This document shows positions 17,131 through 24,071 of a stretch of 64,000 nt of DNA, piece by piece. The DNA comes from Pseudomonadota bacterium (GTDB taxonomy: Bacteria; Pseudomonadota; Alphaproteobacteria; Rhizobiales; Rhizobiaceae): positions 186,001 to 250,000 of the forward strand of contig JAEWLS010000002.1 of assembly GCA_023457435.1 (NCBI GenBank). Direction: 5' to 3'. The notes under the pieces are model-generated. The model had not been told where the DNA came from. It ran no database searches and worked only from the letters and a program-made list of their open reading frames with translations. Every line of letters starts with the position of its first letter. The first letter of the stretch is position 1. Position numbers and translations under genes: made by a program.

Positions 17131-18068
17131 ATGAAGAAGCTCATTCTCGCGACAATCGCCCTCGGCGCGCTGCTGACCGCGCCCGCTGTCGCCGCCGACT
17201 ACAAGATCATGGCGCCTGCCGCTCCCGGCGGCGGCTGGGACCAGACTGCACGTACGATGCAGAGCGCGCTGCAGGACGAGAAGATTTCCGGCAGCGTGCA
17301 GTCCCTGGCGCCGGCGGCACGATCGGGCTTGCGCAGTTCGTCAACGCGGCAAATGGCAAGGCGGACGAACTCATCGTCGGCGGCTATGTCATGGTTGGTG
17401 CGATCCTGACCAACAATTCGCCGGTCACCCTGGACCAGGTCACGCCGATCGCTCGGCTCACCGGCGAGTACGAGGCGATCGTGGTGCCGGCCGCATCGGA
17501 CATCAAGGACATGGCCGGGCTGGTCGCCAAGCTCAAGGCCGATCCGGGCTCCGTGTCGTGGGGCGGCGGCTCGGCGGGCGGCACCGACCACATCACGGCG
17601 GGGCTCATTGCAAAGGCAGTCGGCGTCGATCCGACCAAGGTCAACTACATCGCCTTCTCCGGCGGCGGCGAGGCCCTGGCGGCCATCCTCGGCAACCAGG
17701 TGACGGTGGGCATCTCCGGCTATGGCGAGTTCCGCGCTCAGGTCGAGGCCGGTCAGCTGCGCGTCATCGGCCTATCGAGTGACGAGCGAGTCGCCGGTAT
17801 CGACGCGCCCACCTTCAAGGAAGGCGGCGTCGACGTCTCGATCCAGAACTGGCGCATGGTTGCCGCCGCTCCCGGCATCACTGCGGAGCAGGAGACGGCC
17901 ATAGGCGCCGACATCAAGAAGATGGTGGACTCCGCTGCGTGGCAGGATGCACTCAAGAAAAACAATTGGGCAAACACCTACCTCGCCGGCGCGGACTTCA
18001 AGGCACAACTCAAGAAGGATGTCGAAGCCACCTCGGCGATCCTGAAGGATATCGGCCTCGTTAAGTAA
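17131..18068 (+). pseudogene. tctC: Tripartite tricarboxylate transporter substrate-binding protein TctC, frameshifted
   Basis: A clean start (GAGGAGGAAC, ATG 17131) gives a signal peptide, MKKLILATIALGALLTAPAV, then DYKIMAPAAPGGGWDQTART. At about 17301-17304 the frame breaks. The continuation GAGGTIGLAQFVNAANGK and everything to the TAA at 18066-18068 are in another frame. From memory relatives read about four residues (VLNV-like) between VQ and PGAGG, and only two bases remain here, so a deletion near 10 bp fits. In the native frame translation runs off into unrelated sequence and stops near 17409. An internal ATG at 17391 would give a protein lacking signal peptide and lobe 1. A sequencing error is possible. 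The protein would be the periplasmic binder for TctAB. Confidence 0.85.
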
Positions 18069-18094
18069 GCTCGGTGGATTGGGGAGCCTGATAG

Positions 18095-18583
18095 ATGAGC
18101 AGCACCGATCAGGCTCCCGCAGTGCCTCGCCCTGACCGCGCCGCGCTGGTTATCGCTGCGGTCCTGGCGGCGGCGGCCGCTGTTATCTTGTGGAACGCGC
18201 TGTCGCTGAACACCGGCGGCGCCTATGCCCGCGTTGGACCGGAGACGTTCCCGATCGTTATCAGCGCCGGCCTGTTTTTGCTTGCTGCATGGACGGCTGT
18301 CGTGGCGATGCGCGGCGAGTTCCCCGCGCGTGAAGAACAGCACTTCCCGCCGATGTTGTGGATCGTGGCGGGTTTGGCCGCACAACTTCTTCTGCTCAAG
18401 CTCGCGGGTTTTTCGATCGCAACCGGCCTCCTGTTCGCCGCGACCGCAAAGGGATTCGGCCGCGGCCCGCTGTGGTTCACCACACCCGTCGGCATGGTCT
18501 TGTCGCTCGCCGTGTGGCTGATCTTCGCGCGGCTGCTGCAGCTCTCGCTGCCAGCCGGGCCGCTCGAACGCCTCTTCCTCTGA
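18095..18583 (+). CDS. tctB: Tripartite tricarboxylate transporter small membrane subunit TctB
   Basis: The 162-residue protein has about four transmembrane helices, for example AALVIAAVLAAAAAVILWNA near the start, FPIVISAGLFLLAAWTAVVA, and TPVGMVLSLAVWLIFARLLQ near the end. This is the TctB family. It begins 26 bases after the tctC remnant and ends 13 bases before tctA, so the three form one operon. Without a working tctC the permease would need another binding protein. Confidence 0.88.
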   Translation: MSSTDQAPAVPRPDRAALVIAAVLAAAAAVILWNALSLNTGGAYARVGPETFPIVISAGLFLLAAWTAVVAMRGEFPAREEQHFPPMLWIVAGLAAQLLLLKLAGFSIATGLLFAATAKGFGRGPLWFTTPVGMVLSLAVWLIFARLLQLSLPAGPLERLFL

Positions 18584-18596
18584 CCTGGTCTGACCG

Positions 18597-20114
18597 ATGG
18601 ATACCTTCGCGCTGCTCGGCCAGGGACTGATAACGGCTCTGGAGCCAATAAACCTGCTGTATGCGCTGATCGGGGTCACGCTAGGCACTGCGGTCGGCGT
18701 CCTGCCCGGCATCGGGCCCGCATTGACCGTCGCGCTGCTTCTACCGGTTACTTACAAGCTCGACCCTGCCGGATCGCTGATCATGTTTGCCGGCATATAT
18801 TACGGCGGCATGTACGGCGGTTCGACCACGTCGATACTTCTCAACACGCCGGGAGAGAGTGCCTCGGTCGTGACGGCGCTGGAAGGCAATCGCATGGCGC
18901 GCAACGGTCGCGGCGGCCCGGCGCTGGCGACCGCCGCCATCGGCTCGTTCGTAGCAGGACTGCTTGCCACGCTGGCGCTTGCCTTCATCGCGCCCTGGGT
19001 CGTCGGATTCGCCTTGTCGTTCGGTCCCGCCGAGTACTTCGCCCTGATGGTGCTGGCGTTCATGACGGTGTCGGCAGCGTTCGGTACGTCGACGCTCCGC
19101 GGCCTTACCTCGCTTTTTATCGGACTGGCGCTCGGGCTCGTCGGCATTGACCTGCAGACCGGGCAGGCGCGGCTCTCGTTCGGGATTCCCGATCTGCTCG
19201 ACGGTATCGAAGTCACGACGCTCGCGGTCGCGCTCTTTGCCATCGGCGAGACCTTGATCGTCGTATGCTCGCCGTCACGGTTGGGGGAGAAGGTCGAAGC
19301 GGTGAAGGGCTCGCTCTGGATGACTGCGCAGGATTGGAAGCGCTCGTGGCTGCCCTGGCTGCGCGGGACCGCGATAGGCTTTCCGATTGGAGCGATGCCG
19401 GCGGGCGGCGCGGATATATCGAGTTTCCTGAGCTACACGACCGAGAAGAATTTCGCCAAGCGGCCGGAAGAGTTCGGCAACGGCGCCATAGAAGGCGTGG
19501 CCGGACCCGAGGCAGCGAACAACGCATCCGCCGCAGGCACGCTAGTGCCGCTGCTGACGCTCGGCTTGCCCACCACGGCCACCGCGGCGATCATGCTCGC
19601 AGGCTTCCAGCAGTTCGGGCTTCAGCCCGGACCGCTGCTGTTCACCAGCAATTCCACCCTGGTGTGGGGCCTTATCGCAAGCCTCTTGGTCGCAAACCTG
19701 ATGCTGCTCGTGCTCAACCTGCCGCTGATCGGCCTGTGGGTCCGGCTGCTCACCATCCCGCGCCATTGGCTTTACCCGGGAATCCTGGTGTTCGCGACGC
19801 TAGGCACCATCGGCGCCAATCCGTCCGCGTTCGAACTCGGCATTCTCTTGGTGTTCGGGCTGCTCGGCTATGTGCTGCGCAGGTTCGACTACCCGCTCGC
19901 CCCGGTCGTGGTCGGACTGATCCTCGGCCCGATGGCGGAGCAGCAACTGCGCCGTGCCCTGGCCATCAGCCAGGGGGACCCATCGGCTCTGTTCCATTCC
20001 TGGATTGCCATCGTGCTGTGGGCGCTGGCAATTGCGGCAGTCGCGATCCCGCTCATCCTCAGGGCGCGCGGCAAAGGCAATGTCCTGGAGCAGATCGCCG
20101 GCGACAGCGACTGA
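18597..20114 (+). CDS. tctA: Tripartite tricarboxylate transporter large permease TctA
   Basis: This is a 505-residue inner-membrane permease with about eleven hydrophobic segments. The signature GTAVGVLPGIGPALTVALLL is near residue 30, followed by GIYYGGMYGGSTTSILLNTP. A second related block near residue 255, GFPIGAMPAGGADISSFLSY, reflects the internal repeat of the family. TctA imports C4-C6 carboxylates with a sodium or proton gradient. The frame is intact, in contrast to the broken tctC upstream. Confidence 0.93.
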   Translation: MDTFALLGQGLITALEPINLLYALIGVTLGTAVGVLPGIGPALTVALLLPVTYKLDPAGSLIMFAGIYYGGMYGGSTTSILLNTPGESASVVTALEGNRMARNGRGGPALATAAIGSFVAGLLATLALAFIAPWVVGFALSFGPAEYFALMVLAFMTVSAAFGTSTLRGLTSLFIGLALGLVGIDLQTGQARLSFGIPDLLDGIEVTTLAVALFAIGETLIVVCSPSRLGEKVEAVKGSLWMTAQDWKRSWLPWLRGTAIGFPIGAMPAGGADISSFLSYTTEKNFAKRPEEFGNGAIEGVAGPEAANNASAAGTLVPLLTLGLPTTATAAIMLAGFQQFGLQPGPLLFTSNSTLVWGLIASLLVANLMLLVLNLPLIGLWVRLLTIPRHWLYPGILVFATLGTIGANPSAFELGILLVFGLLGYVLRRFDYPLAPVVVGLILGPMAEQQLRRALAISQGDPSALFHSWIAIVLWALAIAAVAIPLILRARGKGNVLEQIAGDSD

Positions 20115-20163
20115 CTGGGATCGGTATCGCCGCGCGGCGCGAGGCCGCGAGGCGTCATGCGGT

Positions 20164-20328
20164 TCAGCGGCCGCCGATGCGGGCGAACGCCTTGGGATCG
20201 ATGCCGAGGGTCACGAGATCGCGCTCTGCCGGGATCATGCCGCGCTCGACCGCGCGGGAAGCGGCGACAGCGCTGCCGAAGGTGCGCATGGCGCTACCGA
20301 TGCGGGTGAAGGCATTACGGGTGTTCAT
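20164..20328 (-). CDS. Small conserved protein, DUF1127-like C-terminus
   Basis: This is a 54-residue protein with ATG at 20328 and AGGAC about eight bases upstream. It reads MNTRNAFTRIGSAMRTFGSA at the start and RDLVTLGIDPKAFARIGGR at the end. The ending resembles the RDL-x-DLGID element of DUF1127 proteins, small arginine-rich RNA-associated factors common in Rhizobiales. The match is partial, so the family call is tentative. It is convergent with tctA and divergent from the DoxX gene. Confidence 0.6.
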   Translation of the reverse strand: MNTRNAFTRIGSAMRTFGSAVAASRAVERGMIPAERDLVTLGIDPKAFARIGGR

Positions 20329-20558
20329 GAGAGTGTCCTTTCGCGTCGCACCATCATTCTTGTGCGACGCAGCATAGATAGCGATCCTACGACTGCATAC
20401 CAGTGTGGTGACGGCAGGGCTGCCATGCACGGCGCGCATAGAGAGCGGCCGGGCTGTTAACGTCACCTTCACCTCAATCGGCTTGCCCCAGCCGTTTTTC
20501 TTGAGGTGTAGGATAGCCGTTTTGGTCCACGTCCTCGGTGAAACGAAGGGGTGAGACG

Positions 20559-20951
20559 ATGAACGAGACGACGATGAAATGGCTTGGGCGGGTGCTGTCA
20601 GGGCTCTTCGCGCTCTTTTTGCTGGGCGCTTCCGTTGCGCCAAAATTGCTCCAGCTGCCCGTGGCTGAAGAGACGATGGCGCAGCTCGGGTGGCCCGCCG
20701 GTTATGCCTTTATGATCGGGCTTATCGAACTCGCCTGCGTGGTGCTCTATCTCGTTCCCCGCACGAGCCTGCTCGGCGCGGTCCTGACCATGGCGCTGCT
20801 CGGCGGTGCGATGGCCACTCAGATCATTGTGGGTAACCCACTGTTCTCCCACATACTGTTCAGCATCTATCTCGGACTCGTGATGTGGGGCGGTCTTTGG
20901 CTACGCGACGGCCGTCTTCGCACTCTCTTCCCGGTCCGGCGCGGGGACTGA
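20559..20951 (+). CDS. DoxX-like membrane protein
   Basis: The 130-residue protein has four predicted transmembrane helices: VLSGLFALFLLGASVAPKLL, FMIGLIELACVVLYLVP, LLGAVLTMALLGGAMATQII and HILFSIYLGLVMWGGLWLRD. This is the DoxX-like family. ATG 20559 follows AAGGGGTGAG. The role is unknown; some relatives act in redox balance. It is followed by the rimP promoter region. Confidence 0.78.
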   Translation: MNETTMKWLGRVLSGLFALFLLGASVAPKLLQLPVAEETMAQLGWPAGYAFMIGLIELACVVLYLVPRTSLLGAVLTMALLGGAMATQIIVGNPLFSHILFSIYLGLVMWGGLWLRDGRLRTLFPVRRGD

Positions 20952-20987
20952 GACGATGCGTCGACACGGCGGTGAACGCCTGGAGGA

Positions 20988-21016
20988 TTGCAAATCGGCC
21001 TGATGCAGGCTATATG
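20988..21016 (+). promoter_or_regulatory. Candidate promoter of the rimP-nusA-infB operon
   Basis: TTGCAA (20988-20993) and TATATG (21011-21016) are separated by exactly 17 bases. Transcription would begin near 21023, about 20 bases before the terminator-like hairpin at 21044-21075 and about 90 bases before rimP. This is a pattern match only. Confidence 0.55.
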
Positions 21017-21043
21017 CCGCTCAAATTCTTGGTCGCCATGACG

Positions 21044-21075
21044 AAGAGTGGGTCCACCCGGTCCCGCTCTTTTTT
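21044..21075 (+). terminator. Intrinsic terminator/attenuator in the rimP-nusA leader
   Basis: AAGAGTGGG (21044-21052) pairs with CCCGCTCTT (21063-21071), with one U-G wobble, and is followed by a run of six Ts. The stem lies downstream of the candidate promoter and 37 bases before rimP. It is therefore either the terminator of doxX readthrough or an attenuator of the nusA operon itself. Confidence 0.7.
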
Positions 21076-21111
21076 GTTACCGGCGACCGGCAAGCAAGCA
21101 GACTGGACCGC

Positions 21112-21747
21112 ATGGACACGGCAACTGCCGGCATCGATACGAGCGACGATCGCATCATCCGCGAAAGCGGAACCGAAGCGCGCGTGGCGCTGATCGTTGG
21201 CCCGGCGCTGATTGCGAACGGGTTTCGGCTGGTGCGCATCAGGCTGCTCGGCCAGAACGGACTCACCCTGCAGATCATGGCCGAGCGCATGGACGGCTCC
21301 ATGAGCATCGAGGACTGCGAGGAAGCGAGTCGCGTGATGTCGGCGATCCTCGATATCGAAGATCCCATCGAGAAGGCCTATCACCTCGAAGTGTCGTCGC
21401 CGGGCATCGATCGACCGCTCGTCCGAGTTGCTGATTTCGAGTCGGCAGTCGGACACGTGGTGAAGCTCGAGACGTCGGTCATGGTGTCCGGCCGAAAGCG
21501 CTTCCGAGGCAAGATTACCGAGGCCGGCAGCGACGCTCTCACGCTCGAATCGGACAAGCTCGCTTATGGCGAAGAGCCGCTGGTGAAGATTCCCTACGAC
21601 ACGGTCTCCGAGGCTCGCCTCGTGCTGACCGACGACCTGATCCGCGAAGTGCTGAAGAAGGACAAGCAGCTCCGCAAGGAAAACAAGCGCCGCCGCAGGG
21701 CCGACGACGACGTCGTGTCCGACACCGGCGACGAGAACGAGGAATAG
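21112..21747 (+). CDS. rimP: Ribosome maturation factor RimP
   Basis: RimP assists 30S subunit maturation. The 211-residue product contains the family core: VALIVGPALIANGFRLVRI, EDCEEASRVMSAILD, then HLEVSSPGIDRPLVRVADFE near residue 88. It is about 50 residues longer than E. coli RimP because of a highly charged tail (KKDKQLRKENKRRRRADDD), a form seen in rhizobia. It is the first gene of the nusA operon and ends 39 bases before nusA. Confidence 0.93.
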   Translation: MDTATAGIDTSDDRIIRESGTEARVALIVGPALIANGFRLVRIRLLGQNGLTLQIMAERMDGSMSIEDCEEASRVMSAILDIEDPIEKAYHLEVSSPGIDRPLVRVADFESAVGHVVKLETSVMVSGRKRFRGKITEAGSDALTLESDKLAYGEEPLVKIPYDTVSEARLVLTDDLIREVLKKDKQLRKENKRRRRADDDVVSDTGDENEE

Positions 21748-21786
21748 CTGCACGGCGTGCGCCGTGCGGACATTGAGGAGACCACG

Positions 21787-23379
21787 ATGGCAGTCAGTGC
21801 AAACAGGCTGGAACTTCTGCAGATCGCCGATGCGGTCGCGCGCGAAAAGTCGATCGACAAGCAGATCGTCATCGCCGCGATGGCGGATGCGATCCAGAAG
21901 GCGGCGCGCTCGCGCTACGGTCAAGAAACGAACATCCGCGCCGACATCAACCCGCAGACCGGCGACATGAAGCTGCAGCGGCTGATGGAAGTCGTCGACA
22001 AGGTCGAAGACTTCGACAAGCAGATATCGATCGAGGATGCGCGCCACCGCAACCCGGATGCACAGGTCGGCGACTTCATCGCCGAGCAACTGCCGCCGAT
22101 GGACTTCGGCCGCATCGCCGCGCAGTCGGCCAAGCAGGTCATCGTGCAGAAGGTCCGCGAAGCCGAGCGCGACCGTCAGTTCGACGAATACAAGGATCGC
22201 GTCGGCGAGATCGTCAACGGCACGGTGAAGCGTGTCGAGTACGGCAACGTCATCGTCGATCTCGGCCGCGGAGAGGCGATCATCCGCCGCGACGAGCTCA
22301 TCCCGCGCGAACTCTACAAGTACGGCGATCGCGTGCGCGCCTATGTCTATGACGTGCGGCGCGAGCAGCGCGGTCCGCAGATCTTCCTGTCGCGCACGCA
22401 TCCGCAGTTCATGGCGAAGCTGTTCGCGATGGAAGTCCCCGAAATCTACGACGGCATCATCGAGATCCGTTCCGTCGCCCGCGATCCGGGCAGCCGCGCC
22501 AAGATCGCCGTGATTTCGCGCGACTCCTCGATCGACCCGGTCGGTGCCTGCGTGGGCATGCGCGGCAGCCGCGTTCAGGCGGTAGTCGGCGAACTCCAGG
22601 GCGAGAAGATCGACATTATTCCATGGAGCGACAACGTCGCGACCTTCATCGTCAATGCGTTGCAGCCGGCCGAAGTGGCCAAGGTGGTTCTGGACGAGGA
22701 TGCCGAGCGTATCGAAGTGGTCGTGCCGGACGATCAGCTGTCGCTGGCCATCGGCCGTCGCGGCCAGAATGTCCGCCTCGCCTCGCAACTGACCGGTTGG
22801 GATATCGACATCCTCACCGAGGAGGAGGAGTCGCAGCGCCGCCAGAAGGAATTCGTCGAGCGCTCGAACCTGTTCATGGAAGCACTGAACGTCGACGAGA
22901 TGGTCGGCCAGGTGCTGGCTTCCGAGGGCTTCACGACCGTCGAGGAAGTGGCCTACGTCGACGCCGGTGAGATCGCGTCCATCGACGGGTTCGACGAAGG
23001 CACGGCCGAGGAGATCCAGAACCGCGCACGCGAGTACCTCGCTCGCATCGAAGCCGAGCATGACGATGCGCGCCGCAAGCTTGGCGTCATGGACGAGCTG
23101 CGCGAGCTCCCCGGCCTGACCACTGCAATGCTGGTGAAGCTGGGCGAGGACGGCGTCAAGTCGGTCGAGGATTTCGCCGGCTATGCCGTCGACGACCTCG
23201 TCGGCTGGAAGGAACGCAAGGACGGCGAGACCAAGATGTTCGAGGGCGTGCTTTCGAACTTCGCAGTGTCGCGTGCCGAGGCCGAGCAGATGGTGCTTGC
23301 GGCCCGGCTCAAGGCTGGCTGGATCTCCGAGGCTGACCTCGCTTCCGAAGAGGAAGCGGTCGCCGAAGAGACGGCTTAG
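21787..23379 (+). CDS. nusA: Transcription termination/antitermination protein NusA
   Basis: This 530-residue RNA polymerase-binding factor has an N-terminal domain (MAVSANRLELLQIADAVARE), an S1 domain from about residue 130 (GEIVNGTVKRVEYGNVIVD), KH domains to about residue 340 (GACVGMRGSRVQAVVGELQG, then SLAIGRRGQNVRLASQLTGW), and C-terminal helix-hairpin-helix repeats. ATG 21787 follows TTGAGGAGACCACG. The clustering with rimP, ylxR and infB is nearly universal. Confidence 0.96.
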   Translation: MAVSANRLELLQIADAVAREKSIDKQIVIAAMADAIQKAARSRYGQETNIRADINPQTGDMKLQRLMEVVDKVEDFDKQISIEDARHRNPDAQVGDFIAEQLPPMDFGRIAAQSAKQVIVQKVREAERDRQFDEYKDRVGEIVNGTVKRVEYGNVIVDLGRGEAIIRRDELIPRELYKYGDRVRAYVYDVRREQRGPQIFLSRTHPQFMAKLFAMEVPEIYDGIIEIRSVARDPGSRAKIAVISRDSSIDPVGACVGMRGSRVQAVVGELQGEKIDIIPWSDNVATFIVNALQPAEVAKVVLDEDAERIEVVVPDDQLSLAIGRRGQNVRLASQLTGWDIDILTEEEESQRRQKEFVERSNLFMEALNVDEMVGQVLASEGFTTVEEVAYVDAGEIASIDGFDEGTAEEIQNRAREYLARIEAEHDDARRKLGVMDELRELPGLTTAMLVKLGEDGVKSVEDFAGYAVDDLVGWKERKDGETKMFEGVLSNFAVSRAEAEQMVLAARLKAGWISEADLASEEEAVAEETA

Positions 23380-23420
23380 GACCGTGGTTGGGCGCGGCGA
23401 AGGAGCACGGGTTGGAGGCG

Positions 23421-24071
23421 ATGAACGATCGCACCTGCATCGTGACGCGTCGCGCCGGCGACGCGGAGGATCTGCTGCGCTTTGTTGTGGGTCCTGACGG
23501 CTCCGTCGTACCCGATCTGAAGCGCAAATTGCCGGGCAGGGGTTGTTGGGTCACGGCCGAGCGCACATATGTAGAGCAGGCGGTTCGCAAGGGCGCCTTC
23601 TCCCGCTCGTTCAAGAAGCCCGTCACCGTGGCCGCCAATCTGGCCGAACTGGTCGACGGCCTCTATGTACGTTCCGCCCTTGGTGCGATGGGGCTTGCCC
23701 GCAAGGCGGGGCAGGTGGCGCTCGGTGCGGCCAAGATCGAGGCAAAGGTGCGCTCTGGCGAGGCGCTGTGCGTGCTTCACGCCGCCGAGGCCGCCGACGA
23801 CGGAATCCGGAAGATCGCCAATGCGCGTCGGGCGACACTGCTCGCAGGCGGCCCCGAGATCGGCGCGTACAAACTATTTCGCGAAGCCGAAATGGGTTTG
23901 GCATTGGGTGGGACAAATGTGATACATGCTGCCCTGCTCGCCGGAGAGGCGGGCAAGGCGGCACAAAAGCGCGTGGTCGCGCTCGACCGTTACCGGGGCA
24001 ACGCCCCCGAGATCACATCAACGGCCGCAGACCCGCGCGAAGACCAGGATGCCGCAGAGGATACGGAATGA
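23421..24071 (+). CDS. RNA-binding protein of the YlxR (DUF448) family with C-terminal L7Ae-like domain
   Basis: The 216-residue two-domain protein has MNDRTCIVTRRAG and VVPDLKRKLPGRGCWVTAER from the YlxR fold in the N-terminal 85 residues. A Lys/Gly-rich L7Ae/YlxQ-like half follows (ALGAMGLARKAGQVALGAAK). In Gram-positives the two are separate genes, while the fusion is usual in alphaproteobacteria. ATG 23421 lies shortly after GGAGG. A TTG at 23388 would add eleven residues and cannot be excluded. It lies between nusA and infB and overlaps the infB start by four bases (ATGA). Confidence 0.85.
   Translation: MNDRTCIVTRRAGDAEDLLRFVVGPDGSVVPDLKRKLPGRGCWVTAERTYVEQAVRKGAFSRSFKKPVTVAANLAELVDGLYVRSALGAMGLARKAGQVALGAAKIEAKVRSGEALCVLHAAEAADDGIRKIANARRATLLAGGPEIGAYKLFREAEMGLALGGTNVIHAALLAGEAGKAAQKRVVALDRYRGNAPEITSTAADPREDQDAAEDTE

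Noticed and set aside
17391..18068. Separate functional gene starting at ATG 17391
   Set aside because: It continues the tctC family sequence already in progress upstream of that ATG and would lack the signal peptide and first lobe, so it is the 3' part of the frameshifted gene.
23543..24067. In-frame upstream extension of IF-2
   Set aside because: The frame is open only because it shadows the YlxR-type gene. ATG 24068 with the ATGA overlap and the family N-terminus decides the start.
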